Assembly (NCBI GenBank): GCA_016235125.1
Contig: JACRLZ010000001.1
Location: 174,645-238,644 of the forward strand
Source of the DNA: Sphingobacteriales bacterium
GTDB lineage: Bacteria > Bacteroidota > Bacteroidia > Chitinophagales > Chitinophagaceae
Length of the DNA: 64,000 bases
Reading direction: 5' to 3'
The notes beneath the pieces were generated by a model. The model was not told the DNA's origin and did not search any database. It saw only the letters and a program-made list of their open reading frames with translations. This document shows, one piece after another, positions 8,868 through 19,043 of this stretch. Each line of letters starts with the position of its first letter. Position 1 is the stretch's first letter. The position numbers and the translations under genes were made by a program.

Positions 8868-10192
8868 TCCCTCTTTAAGGGGAGGTCAATCGTAAAACTG
8901 CTCCCTTTTCCAAGTGTACTTTCTGCTTTTATATCACCGTCATGTGCCTCCACCATGGTTTTTACATAACTCAATCCGAGCCCGAAGCCTTTTACATTAT
9001 GTATGTTGCCTGTATGTGCCCTGTAGAATCGTTCAAAGATTTTTTTTAAGGTATCCCTGTTCATTCCAATTCCATTGTCTTCCACTTTAAACGAAAATTT
9101 TTTCCCGTTAGATTGTGTCGAAACCTTCACCACAGGCGGTAAATTTTCTTTGGAATATTTCAGTGCATTATCAACCAGATTATTCACTAAGTTGGAAAAA
9201 TGAACTTCGTCCGCTTCGATCATATCATCCGATGCATTTAATGCCAGTTCCACCTTTCCTTGTTTTTCCTCAAGCTGCAGATTAAAATTATCCACCACAT
9301 CTTTTATTATTTCATGCACATGCACCGGTTTAAGAGCCAATTCCACTTCCTGTTTTTCCAACTGTGAGGCCTTCAAAATAGTTTCCACCTGCCGGTTCAT
9401 CCGCTGGTTTTCTTCCTTTATGATACCGCTGAAGTAACTCATTTTCTGCCTGTCTTCAATCACTTTTTCATTTCGCATGGCATCCACAGCCAATGAAATG
9501 GTGGCAATAGGAGTTTTAAATTCATGCGTCATGTTATTTATAAAATCGTTTTTTATTTTGGCCAGTTTCTTTTGCCGCAGCATGGTTCTTACTGTCAGGT
9601 AAAATGCAGCCAGAATAATTAATGTGAAAGCAACAGAAACAATAATACGTCCAAAAAGCGATTTATAAGCAAGGTTTTTTATACCGGGCACGGTGATAAA
9701 TAAGGTTTCCTTTGCACTCAGATTTTCTCCAGGGGTTCCGCTTAACGCCTCAAGCCATGTACTACATGTAAAATTGTTCACAGAGTCTTCCTGTGCTTTG
9801 ACAAAATCCGGTGTCGCTCTTTCAAATTCGTTGTTATCAAATGAAACTATTGCAAATTCAAATTTGATATCTTTCAGATTATATTGTTGAAAGGCCTTTA
9901 GAAATTTTTGTCTTATATCTTCAATAGAATATTTCTGACCGATGGTAACGGGTTTTGAAAAATCAAGCAACAAATTATCAGATAATAAACTTCTTTTGTT
10001 TAATCCCGAAGCATAACTCCCTTTATGCTCCGAAAGCTCCCCGGCAACTTTTTGCGTTACATCCTGAATATTATGCTTTATTTGCTCCGTACGAAGCATC
10101 ACCATATTCCTTATCCATGATACCTGGATAAAAATGATACCCACCAGCGAAAGGCTGATCAAAACAGTAATGATGGAGAAAGTTTTTTTCAT
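8864..10192 (-). CDS. Sensor histidine kinase, HisKA/HATPase, two membrane segments
   Basis: 442-residue membrane kinase. One TM segment lies at about 7-25, a periplasmic sensor region without a recognised domain at 30-180, and a second TM at about 182-201. The H-box NNMTHEFKTPIA follows (phospho-acceptor His223), then the N-box LVDNALKYS, a G1 box (VEDNGIGM) and G2 (GFGLGLSYVK). No response regulator gene is adjacent, so it is an orphan whose partner is elsewhere. The last codons (DLPLKRD) and the stop come from a palindromic stretch at 8868-8885. The gene converges on queA with a 4-nt overlap. Signal unknown. Confidence 0.93.
   Translation of the reverse strand: MKKTFSIITVLISLSLVGIIFIQVSWIRNMVMLRTEQIKHNIQDVTQKVAGELSEHKGSYASGLNKRSLLSDNLLLDFSKPVTIGQKYSIEDIRQKFLKAFQQYNLKDIKFEFAIVSFDNNEFERATPDFVKAQEDSVNNFTCSTWLEALSGTPGENLSAKETLFITVPGIKNLAYKSLFGRIIVSVAFTLIILAAFYLTVRTMLRQKKLAKIKNDFINNMTHEFKTPIATISLAVDAMRNEKVIEDRQKMSYFSGIIKEENQRMNRQVETILKASQLEKQEVELALKPVHVHEIIKDVVDNFNLQLEEKQGKVELALNASDDMIEADEVHFSNLVNNLVDNALKYSKENLPPVVKVSTQSNGKKFSFKVEDNGIGMNRDTLKKIFERFYRAHTGNIHNVKGFGLGLSYVKTMVEAHDGDIKAESTLGKGSSFTIDLPLKRD
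8868..8885. repeat. Short palindrome at convergent gene ends
   Basis: A CCTC...GAGG inverted repeat with a TTTAAGGG core, of the same type as the C-rich/G-rich palindromes at 16239-16250, 16437-16450 and 34605-34638. It lies after the queA stop and encodes the C terminus of the sensor kinase on the other strand. Confidence 0.5.
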
Positions 10193-10414
10193 TATCTATT
10201 GAAAGATTTTCCAATATAGAAAACCCTTCCGCATCGGCAAAAATACATTGTGGTTTTCGCATTGAATAATTGGATTTCCCATTTGACGGTCTTTTAACTG
10301 TGTTTTAGAAAAACCGGGCAGCAGCCCGTTTAACAGTTTGTCAGTGAATGCAGATAAATCTTCAATGAAACAGTTTTTTTGACGGAATTTATCCGGAACA
10401 TCTTAAATTGAACT

Positions 10415-10966
10415 ATGATTGAACCCGGTCCGGGCATATTATTAATTGCAGACCCTTTTCTGAAGGACCCCAACTTTCTGCGAACAGTAGTCTTTTTATG
10501 CGAGCATAAAGAGGAAGGCAGTTTTGGCTTTGTATTGAACCGGCAGTATCAAAATACGCTGGATGAACTGATACCTGAACTGGAAGGATTTTCATTACCT
10601 GTGTTTTACGGGGGGCCTGTGCAACAGGACACCCTGCATTTTCTTCACCAGTATCCGGATGAAATACCCGGTGGAAAGGAAATAGTGAAAGGCGTTTATT
10701 GGGGTGGTGATTTTGATGCCGCCATCAATATGATAAAGAACGAAGAAATAGATGAAAAAAAAATCCGGTTCTATATTGGTTATTCCGGATGGGGCGAAGG
10801 ACAGCTTGACGGGGAAATGAAAGAAAAAACATGGCTGACCGTGAAAGCCACCCGCAAACTTATATTTCATAATGATTATAATGAAATCTGGAAAGATTCA
10901 TTAAAGCATCTTGGCGGCGATTATGAGATCATGGCAAATTTTCCGATTGACCCACAGTTAAATTGA
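10415..10966 (+). CDS. YqgE/AlgH family protein
   Basis: 183 residues, the usual size for the UPF0301/YqgE/AlgH family. Signatures are GILLIADPFLKDPNFLRTVV, GSFGFVLNR, FYGGPVQ and FYIGYSGWGEGQL. The biochemical function of the family is unsettled; AlgH was named as an alginate regulator in Pseudomonas. Cytosolic. The start ATG at 10415 follows TAAATTG by only a few bases, so the transcript may have almost no leader. The gene converges with the LytTR regulator (9-nt gap). Confidence 0.93.
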   Translation: MIEPGPGILLIADPFLKDPNFLRTVVFLCEHKEEGSFGFVLNRQYQNTLDELIPELEGFSLPVFYGGPVQQDTLHFLHQYPDEIPGGKEIVKGVYWGGDFDAAINMIKNEEIDEKKIRFYIGYSGWGEGQLDGEMKEKTWLTVKATRKLIFHNDYNEIWKDSLKHLGGDYEIMANFPIDPQLN

Positions 10967-10975
10967 TAGAAAACT

Positions 10976-11734
10976 CTATTGCCCCAACCACTCCTTAAAA
11001 CCATTCACTCTTTCCCTGCTGACTATTGTATCAATATTACCTGCCGGTTGCAATTCAAGTTTTAACCTGCCCCCCATCCACGGATGCACCTTACCTACCG
11101 AATTAATATTTACCAGCAAGTGACGGTTAACACGGAAGAACTGGTTGGGATCCAGTTGCTCTTCCAATTGTGAAAGATTTGTTTCCAGAAGATATTTATT
11201 ATTGCTGAAGTCAACGGCATAACACAGCTTTCCATCAGCAAAACAATAAGCCGCCAACTCTGTTTTCAGGTAGCTAAGTTGCTGCCCCCGCCTGATGAGT
11301 AATCGTTCTTTGAACCTGGTCATATTTATGTCCTGCACCAGCTTCATTATTTTTTCAGAAAATCCATTGTCTTTTTGATAATAGAGTTTTCTGAATTTCT
11401 CTATTGCCTGCTCCAGCTCTTTCTCGTCAATCGGCTTCAGGAGATAATCAATACTGTTAACCTTGAATGCCCGTAATGTATATTGATCAAATGCCGTAGT
11501 GAAGATGACAGGCGCCTTTATTGTCGCTTGTTGAAAAATATCGAAACTCAGTCCGTCTGCCAGTTGTATGTCCATGAATATGAGATCAGGGCTATTGGCT
11601 GATGCAAAGTAATTCACAGCGGCTTCTACACTATCAATCCGTTTCACAATCTCCGTTTCAGCGTTTATTGCCTGAAGCATTTTGGCCAGCCGGTTGGCTG
11701 CAGGTGTTTCATCCTCTATAATTATTACCCGCAT
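10976..11734 (-). CDS. LytTR-family response regulator
   Basis: Receiver domain (acidic EDE at 7-9, phospho-acceptor Asp55 in LIFMDIQLADG, then Thr in IFTTAFD and Lys in YLLKPIDEKEL), followed by a C-terminal LytTR DNA-binding domain (LLIRRGQQLSYL ... FFRVNRHLLVNINSV). I place the start at the ATG at 11734 (MRVIIIEDE). The frame is open to a TTG at 11746, but that lies inside the preceding kinase gene and adds only four residues. The stop of the kinase gene is one base upstream, so translation is coupled. It is the output partner of the LytS-type kinase and the last gene of the operon. Confidence 0.94.
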   Translation of the reverse strand: MRVIIIEDETPAANRLAKMLQAINAETEIVKRIDSVEAAVNYFASANSPDLIFMDIQLADGLSFDIFQQATIKAPVIFTTAFDQYTLRAFKVNSIDYLLKPIDEKELEQAIEKFRKLYYQKDNGFSEKIMKLVQDINMTRFKERLLIRRGQQLSYLKTELAAYCFADGKLCYAVDFSNNKYLLETNLSQLEEQLDPNQFFRVNRHLLVNINSVGKVHPWMGGRLKLELQPAGNIDTIVSRERVNGFKEWLGQ

Positions 11735-11735
11735 A

Positions 11736-12809
11736 TTAATTTTCAATCAGGGGAATAGAAACCATAAAATTTGTTTCATTTTCAGTTACTACAACCTGCC
11801 CGCTTCCCAGCAGCCTGCAGCGGTTCCGGATATTATCCAGGCCAATACCAGTAGATTCAGTTATCTGGTTTTTCTTTTGCAGTGTATTGCTTACCACCAA
11901 TCTCCCGTTTTCGGCAAACACTTCCACCTTCAGCGGTTTGTCGGAAGAAACAATATTGTGCTTGATGGCATTCTCCATCAGTATCTGCAATGAAAGCGGA
12001 ACAATTTTTTTATTCCTTTTTTCATCAGGGACATTAATACTGATATCAAGATTATTACCAAACCTTGTTTTCAGCAAAAAAGCATAGGCCTTCAGCACAT
12101 CCAGCTCTTCATTCAAAGGGATACTTCTCTCGTCCCTCACTTCAAGTATATGCCGGTATACCCTGGACAATTGCTGTACAAACTCCGTAGCCTTTTTTGG
12201 ATCCTCGGGAATAATAGAGCTCAGTGTATTCAGGTTATTAAAAAGAAAATGAGGATTGACCTGGGTTTTGAGCGCATTCAGTTGCGCTTTCAGGCTTTCT
12301 CTTTTCAGCATTTCTTTTTCTTCAACTGATTTTCGTAACTCATTGATGAAATATTTGCTTTCGTAAATAGCACCCACTGCCAGCACACAGAACAGCGCCG
12401 CACTGTTTGAATTAATAATTATATCGGCCAGGTTTCTTCCCGGATAGATGGCCGGATCTGTAAGCCCGCAATAATCATGCAGTACAGACCCCAGGGAATT
12501 AGTGATGGCTAACGTAAAAACAAGCATCAGCAGCGATTGAACTATCATCCTCCTCCTGATATCTTTAAAAACAGGATACCGGGTGCGGCTCCATATCATG
12601 ATATACCGGTTGCCCAGCCACAATGCAGTTGTAATAAGAAGTGTTGTCCAGAAATTACGTACGGTATAGAGAGGTACTCCCTGAAAACGCATTCCAAAAA
12701 AAACAACAGGAACGAGGAATGAGGTGAGCGGTATCATGATCAATGCCATGAGCCGGTCATCAAAACCTATTTTCCTGTTATTCCTCCACATATTGGGTAA
12801 AGGTAGCAT
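11736..12809 (-). CDS. LytS-type sensor histidine kinase (His_kinase family)
   Basis: 357 residues. Four hydrophobic segments lie in the first 150 residues (about 20-40, 52-70, 88-108, 136-150), followed by a short coiled coil and the His_kinase signature QVNPHFLFNNLNTLSSII with phospho-acceptor His187. A HATPase domain ends the protein (NAIKHN, GIGLDNIRNR). This architecture goes with LytTR regulators, and the regulator gene follows at once. The TonB-dependent receptor gene ends 2 nt upstream, so receptor and two-component system are probably co-transcribed. The kinase may respond to envelope state or to the receptor's substrate (inference). Confidence 0.94.
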   Translation of the reverse strand: MLPLPNMWRNNRKIGFDDRLMALIMIPLTSFLVPVVFFGMRFQGVPLYTVRNFWTTLLITTALWLGNRYIMIWSRTRYPVFKDIRRRMIVQSLLMLVFTLAITNSLGSVLHDYCGLTDPAIYPGRNLADIIINSNSAALFCVLAVGAIYESKYFINELRKSVEEKEMLKRESLKAQLNALKTQVNPHFLFNNLNTLSSIIPEDPKKATEFVQQLSRVYRHILEVRDERSIPLNEELDVLKAYAFLLKTRFGNNLDISINVPDEKRNKKIVPLSLQILMENAIKHNIVSSDKPLKVEVFAENGRLVVSNTLQKKNQITESTGIGLDNIRNRCRLLGSGQVVVTENETNFMVSIPLIEN

Positions 12810-12811
12810 AA

Positions 12812-15175
12812 TCAGAAGGTGATTACATAGTTGATGTTGGGGAAAAATCCAATCTGGTTTATCACCCCGGTCTTTCCTGTCTTCGGGGTCAATGTGCGGA
12901 TATAAATATTGTCCCGGTTCGTCGCATTTTGCAGATCAACATACCATTTCTGGGTTGCTTTTTTCCCATTCCTGTTATACGACAGTTTTACATCCCAACG
13001 CAGGTAAATATCGTTTTGCAGACTGTAAGCCTCATTCTCTTTGAAGACAACATAGCCGGCAACAGCCGATGCAGGCAGATCAAAAGCTGTGTATCGCTGG
13101 CCACCAGTCACAGCAATTTTTGTATCAATACCAACTGATGATTTTTTGTTTAGCTGAAACTCTTTTCCTCCCAGGAAGTTCATTACATAATTACTGTTGA
13201 ATACTGTGTTCCGCCAGATATTGTCACTTCCCTTGTATTTTGATTCAAATATCGAAACAGTGATCAGATAATACAATCCTTTATCAAGAAACCGTTCCAG
13301 CGTCAGCTCTATTCCATAGTTATATCCTTTCCCATCGTTCACCAGGTTTGTCTTATCCGGAAAATAAAAATCAGCGCCTGCATTCAGCATACTGAATGAT
13401 GATGCTGATTTTTCAACAGCTGCATTGTAAATATACTGTCCGTACAGTTCAGCTTTCAGCCTGAGGTGTTTTGAAAAATTGATGTCGTAGCCCAGCGCTC
13501 CCTGTGCACTTTTTACAAAGTCCAGTTCTTTGTTTGTCAACACTGTCTGACCGTTCCCATTCTTCGTTTCATAAAAATAAACCTCCAGCGGTTGTGTCTG
13601 GCTGTGCAGGCCAGCCCCAAATGAAACTGACTGATTGCGTCTGAACTGATACCTGAGATTCCATCTTGGCTCAACACTTTGCGAGCTGTTGAGTGTGAAT
13701 AATTGATGATAGATACCAATATTAGAAGAAAGCTTATCAGAAAAGCGATGCGAGAAGTTGGCAAACTCCCTTACCAGCGCTGTGTTTTTCTTTGAATCAA
13801 AGAAAGTGGTAAGAACTGAATCCCCGTCAGGGATATAATCGTTTCTCAGGTTCAGTTTATTAAAATCTGCCACAACACCGGCGGTCAGTTGGTTTTTGGA
13901 ATTGAATTTTTTATTGAGTGTGTATCCGGCAGAATACTTCACCTGGGTGTTCTTTTTGTAAAATGCTGTACGGTCAGGCTTAGTACTGTTGTAAAAATCT
14001 TCCCTATATTTTGAGTCGAACCCTGAAACAGCCAGCATTAGCCTTCCTGAAGTATTGCTGTTAAAAAAATACTGATGCGTAAGTCCTGCAACTCCGGTGA
14101 GTGAACGGAATGTTCTTTCACGCAGACTACCATCGGGAGTTGAATACAAATTATCTTCATCAACAGCTTCAAACCTGATATGACTTTCGCCACCCAAGCC
14201 AAATAAACTAAAAGTACCGGCTTTCTTTGTGGGAATATTCACTTTAAAATTAATATCCTGGTAATAAGGTGTGGCCGAGCCGGTGCCAACACTCAGCCCA
14301 AGTTTTTGAATAACTGCTACCAGTGAATAACGATAGTTAACCAGGAAGGAAGATTTTGAATCACGGTTAAGAGGCCCCTCCACGCCAAATTCAAACCCAT
14401 TAAAACCCATTTGTCCGAGGAATTCATATTTTTCGTTGTTCCCGTTCCGCATCCGCAGATCAAATACACCGGCGACTGCATTCCCATATTGTGAAGGAAA
14501 GGCACTGGTGATGAAATCAGAATTCTTCAAAGTGTTTGTGTTGAGGATCGTTACCGGGCCGCCTGTTGATCCCAGTGTACTGTAATGGTTGGGATTGGGA
14601 ATGTCAATTCCTTCCATGCGCCAAAGCACACCCGATGGTGAATTACCTCTTATAATGATATCATTCCGGGCATCATTACTTCCGCTTACGCCGGCAAAAT
14701 TCTGCGCCATCCGGCTCGGGTCATTTCTTGTGCCGGAATATCGCACTGCCTCATCCACACTAAACTGCCTGGCGCTTACTACTGCCACTTCATTCAATGC
14801 CCTGTTTTTTGCCCTACCCGATCTTACAATCACTTCATCCATTTTCACTATCCTTTCTTTCAACTTTATTTCCAGCATCACTTCCTTGGATGAAGTAACT
14901 TCTATATTCCGTATTACCACTTCGTCATATCCAACCAGTGACACCCGGAGTGTTTGCCGGCCGATCGGAATACTGTTAAGTTTAAACAGCCCGGTAGAAT
15001 CTGTAATTCCGGCATTGGTTCCAAATCCATCTATTGTTACCGTTGCACCTGCAAGTACATTACCCGATTGCTCATCCATCACTGTTCCTTTTACTGTCTG
15101 GGTAAGTGCGGCATTTTGTGCCAACAGGCTAAGTGTATTAAAAACCATCGCCAGCAATAACAAAATCTTCTTCAT
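12812..15175 (-). CDS. TonB-dependent receptor with carboxypeptidase-regulatory-like domain
   Basis: 787-residue outer membrane receptor with a signal peptide (ending LSLLAQ). An N-terminal CarboxypepD_reg-like beta domain (about 25-105: VKGTVMDEQSGNVLAGATV ... LRVSLVGYDEVVI) is followed by a plug domain (about 115-230: VVSARQFSVDEAVRYSG ... IIIRGNSPSGVLWRMEGIDIPNPNHYS) and a barrel to the C terminus (ending NINYVITF). It takes up a ligand with TonB energy, but the substrate cannot be read from the sequence. There is no SusD partner next to it, so it is not a canonical polysaccharide locus. The LytS/LytTR pair follows with a 2-nt gap. Confidence 0.93.
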   Translation of the reverse strand: MKKILLLLAMVFNTLSLLAQNAALTQTVKGTVMDEQSGNVLAGATVTIDGFGTNAGITDSTGLFKLNSIPIGRQTLRVSLVGYDEVVIRNIEVTSSKEVMLEIKLKERIVKMDEVIVRSGRAKNRALNEVAVVSARQFSVDEAVRYSGTRNDPSRMAQNFAGVSGSNDARNDIIIRGNSPSGVLWRMEGIDIPNPNHYSTLGSTGGPVTILNTNTLKNSDFITSAFPSQYGNAVAGVFDLRMRNGNNEKYEFLGQMGFNGFEFGVEGPLNRDSKSSFLVNYRYSLVAVIQKLGLSVGTGSATPYYQDINFKVNIPTKKAGTFSLFGLGGESHIRFEAVDEDNLYSTPDGSLRERTFRSLTGVAGLTHQYFFNSNTSGRLMLAVSGFDSKYREDFYNSTKPDRTAFYKKNTQVKYSAGYTLNKKFNSKNQLTAGVVADFNKLNLRNDYIPDGDSVLTTFFDSKKNTALVREFANFSHRFSDKLSSNIGIYHQLFTLNSSQSVEPRWNLRYQFRRNQSVSFGAGLHSQTQPLEVYFYETKNGNGQTVLTNKELDFVKSAQGALGYDINFSKHLRLKAELYGQYIYNAAVEKSASSFSMLNAGADFYFPDKTNLVNDGKGYNYGIELTLERFLDKGLYYLITVSIFESKYKGSDNIWRNTVFNSNYVMNFLGGKEFQLNKKSSVGIDTKIAVTGGQRYTAFDLPASAVAGYVVFKENEAYSLQNDIYLRWDVKLSYNRNGKKATQKWYVDLQNATNRDNIYIRTLTPKTGKTGVINQIGFFPNINYVITF

Positions 15176-15204
15176 TTTCTCTTCTGAATGATTATTTCAA
15201 AAAA

Positions 15205-15780
15205 CTATTTATTCCTGTTGTTATAGATATCAACGGCGTCTTTTAATTGTGCCAGGTCGCCAGTTACCGCCTTTGCTTTTTCTACTGCTGCTGTGTAGCC
15301 TGCAAAACTTGCCTGAGCCACTTCATTGATGTTTTTCCTTGAAACCCATTTCAGATCCTTGCTGCTGTTGTTATAAATAAAATAATCATTGGGTTTACCT
15401 TCTGTTCCGTTGGAGAAAACTGCATCAGCTCCATTGTAAACAGGCTTACCTGAAGCGTCGCTGGATTTTTGCAAAAAGCTCAATTCGCCTTCACTGATCA
15501 CTTTAAAAAAGTCTCCATTGATGCAGATAAATTTTTCGCCGTCAATCTGAACCGAGGTAAGTTCTGAGCCGCTGTAATTTTTCTTGCCGGCATCAGCACT
15601 GCTGGTAAACGTAACCGAAGCATTTTTGCGGATATTGTCTTTGACGAATCCCTGAAGATTACTGCCATCTGCAAGGATAATGGCTCCTTTATTAAACCCT
15701 TTAGGGGCTTCTGTTTGTGCATTGGCCTGCAAAAGAACAAGGCTAAGGACTGCTGCTGCTGTTGTTTTTAAGATTTTCAT
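15205..15780 (-). CDS. Exported protein of unknown function
   Basis: 191 residues with a signal peptide (MKILKTTAAAVLSLVLLQANAQ). The mature part is small and beta-rich (GAIILADGSNLQGFVKDNI..., GSELTSVQIDGEKFICINGDFFKVI) and ends in a helix (AAVEKAKAVTGDLAQLKDAVDIYNN). I do not recognise a family. It lies 29 nt upstream of the TonB-dependent receptor on the same strand and is probably the first gene of that operon, so a periplasmic or surface accessory role is possible. Confidence 0.75.
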   Translation of the reverse strand: MKILKTTAAAVLSLVLLQANAQTEAPKGFNKGAIILADGSNLQGFVKDNIRKNASVTFTSSADAGKKNYSGSELTSVQIDGEKFICINGDFFKVISEGELSFLQKSSDASGKPVYNGADAVFSNGTEGKPNDYFIYNNSSKDLKWVSRKNINEVAQASFAGYTAAVEKAKAVTGDLAQLKDAVDIYNNRNK

Positions 15781-15909
15781 GCCTGTAGTTTTAAAATTTA
15801 ATTGATTTTTAATTTCAGCTGCAATGCTACCTACAGTGTGGTTTCAAGGCAATGAAAATGGAGTGAGTTGAAGAAATATCGGAGTGGGTTGAGGAAAATG
15901 GCGGTAAAT

Positions 15910-15935
15910 AAAAAATCCTCTGCGACAGAGGGTTC
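15910..15935 (-). terminator. Intrinsic terminator after atpC
   Basis: On the minus strand a CCTCTG / CAGAGG stem (15917-15922 with 15926-15931, loop of 3 nt) is followed by a T-rich tail. It lies about 40 nt beyond the atpC stop. Confidence 0.7.
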
Positions 15936-15969
15936 AATCTTTTTTAAAATCCGGGGCAGTCCATTTGTC

Positions 15970-16227
15970 CTAATCTAATGCGGTAGCACCTTCCACCAGC
16001 ACCGTCACTTTATTATTCAGCACTTCCACAAAGCCGCCCTGAATATCAAAATGGGCAAAATGGTTTTGCTTATCTTTTAAAACTTTGAGCCGTCCGGCCT
16101 TTAATGCGCTTACCAGCGGGGCATGTTTCTCCAATACTTCAAAGGAGCCACTGATGCCCGGCATTTGCACGCCGTACACTTCGCCGCTGTAGAGTTTTTT
16201 TTCAGGTGTTAGTATTTCTAAATTCAT
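15970..16227 (-). CDS. atpC: ATP synthase epsilon subunit, short form
   Basis: 85 residues matching the N-terminal beta-sandwich of F1 epsilon (LEILTPEKKLYSGEV, MPGISGSFEVLEKHAPLVSALKAGRLKV, GGFVEVLNNKVTVLVE). The C-terminal two-helix inhibitory domain of E. coli-type epsilon (about 139 residues) is absent, which is common in Bacteroidota. The protein is part of the F1 central stalk. The gene is downstream of atpD on the same strand but separated by an unusual 233-nt spacer with palindromes at both ends. An intrinsic terminator follows. Confidence 0.93.
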   Translation of the reverse strand: MNLEILTPEKKLYSGEVYGVQMPGISGSFEVLEKHAPLVSALKAGRLKVLKDKQNHFAHFDIQGGFVEVLNNKVTVLVEGATALD

Positions 16228-16230
16228 AAA

Positions 16231-16456
16231 ACCCCAAACCCCTAAAGGGGCTTTAGAACCCTAAAGTATTAATCACTTTAAAGTTTGTTATTTAATATCA
16301 TTTGAGGACCAAAGAACAGAATGTTAAAGTGTGCGACGCAACAGACGATGATAGTAATTCTAAAGTTGGTAACACAATCATTCAACTAACTGCTATAAAG
16401 AACTATCAAATAGAAAAAAACTATCCAACCTAAGTCCTCCCTTTAGGGAGACAGAG
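16231..16456. repeat. Repeat-like spacer between atpD and atpC
   Basis: The 233-nt gap between the two co-directional ATP synthase genes holds no ORF. Each end carries a palindrome: CCCCTAAAGGGG at 16239-16250, next to the atpC start, and CTCCCTTTAGGGAG at 16437-16450, next to the atpD stop. The interior has several TAAAG copies. The layout suggests a small inserted repetitive element (inference). Confidence 0.5.
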
Positions 16457-16460
16457 GGTC

Positions 16461-18053
<1,593 letters not shown>

Positions 18054-18066
18054 TCTTTTCAGGCCG

Positions 18067-18097
18067 CAAAGGTAAGGGGGTGGGGGTAATTGGCCAA
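18067..18097 (-). promoter_or_regulatory. Promoter of atpD-atpC
   Basis: On the minus strand there is a perfect -7 box TACCTTTG (18067-18074) and a -33 TTG at 18095-18097, separated by 20 nt. This matches the Bacteroides/Flavobacterium consensus TTG-N19-21-TAnnTTTG. The predicted start is about 100 nt upstream of the atpD ATG. Confidence 0.7.
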
Positions 18098-18190
18098 TTT
18101 GTTCCAAAGGAATTCCTGTGGAAAAAAAAGGACTTTTATAGTTCGGATAACAAGAGTGAATAGATTGTATTTTACCTAAACCCCAGTGAT

Positions 18191-19036
18191 TTAGCTCAGG
18201 CTTTTCCGGATAATAAGGCCCATTGAAGTAACAACAAACTTTCCAACCTGTAGTTTTAAATGCACCTTCTGATTATGAGGAGAAATATCTACATCAAAAT
18301 CCTGGGGCAGTCCGCCCGATGAATAATCAAGTTCTTCAACAAAATGTCCATTATCCCTTAACTCATCTGCAATTTTTTCAATATCTCTTTGCCGGAAAAA
18401 CACCGACGGGTCATTATCCTGTGTTTCATCGTTAGAAGAAATATTGTATTCTGTGGTATGTACTGCCCATGCGCCGGGTTTAAGTGTTTTTAATTGATTC
18501 GTTAAAAATTCAAGACCCTTTTCAATCGTTCCGAGGTGTTCAAAAGAACAACTGCTCCAGTTAAAATCATAATTTCTGAGTTCACCCGGGATTTTATTCA
18601 TATCAACCGTCATATACTCCACCCTTTTTCTGAACATCTCTTCATCACAGATATTGCATTTATACAATGAATCAACCCCAAGACATAGCTGGTTCGAATT
18701 ATGCCAACCCATTTCAATTCCCTTTTCGGGCAAAATATCAGTGGCCAGTATATCACACTCATATTTTGCAAATACCGAAGGCAGGGGTTCGGTGCCTACT
18801 GCAAAACCCAGCCCCCTTTTTCCTTTTTGTAAACAGCCTCTTTCCCGCAATGCCTGCAGCACATATACATACTCCCATTGTTTGCGGTGAAAATTTGGTT
18901 TTTCGCCGAGCTCATTACACCATCGCTTGTACCAATCCTGGTAGAAATCTTTGGCTTTGCACAATTCTGATCTGCGTTTCCAGTAATCGCCGGTAAGGCG
19001 AATGTCCCATTTCCCTATTTTTTCAAGAGCAATCAT
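18191..19036 (-). CDS. SAM-dependent methyltransferase (class I-like)
   Basis: 281 residues. A motif-I-like strand-loop (GLGFAVGTEPLPSVFA, then ILATDILPE with an acidic residue) suggests a Rossmann SAM-binding fold. Motif II/III-like segments follow (YDFNWSSCSFEHLGTIEKGLEFL, LKPGAWAVHTTEYN). Methyltransferases of this kind occur in polysaccharide loci of many bacteria, where they modify sugars or their carriers. It lies 7 nt downstream of a GT4 glycosyltransferase gene on the same strand, which supports a glycan role (inference). The substrate is unknown. Confidence 0.7.
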   Translation of the reverse strand: MIALEKIGKWDIRLTGDYWKRRSELCKAKDFYQDWYKRWCNELGEKPNFHRKQWEYVYVLQALRERGCLQKGKRGLGFAVGTEPLPSVFAKYECDILATDILPEKGIEMGWHNSNQLCLGVDSLYKCNICDEEMFRKRVEYMTVDMNKIPGELRNYDFNWSSCSFEHLGTIEKGLEFLTNQLKTLKPGAWAVHTTEYNISSNDETQDNDPSVFFRQRDIEKIADELRDNGHFVEELDYSSGGLPQDFDVDISPHNQKVHLKLQVGKFVVTSMGLIIRKSLS

Positions 19037-19043
19037 ATTTCTT

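Noticed and set aside
14589..15191. 200-residue plus-strand frame opposite the TonB-dependent receptor
   Set aside because: Low-complexity Ser/Thr/Ile-rich shadow frame opposite the CarboxypepD_reg and plug domains.
18690..18720. GGTTCGAAT T-loop-like match
   Set aside because: Lies inside the methyltransferase coding sequence; no surrounding tRNA stems seen.
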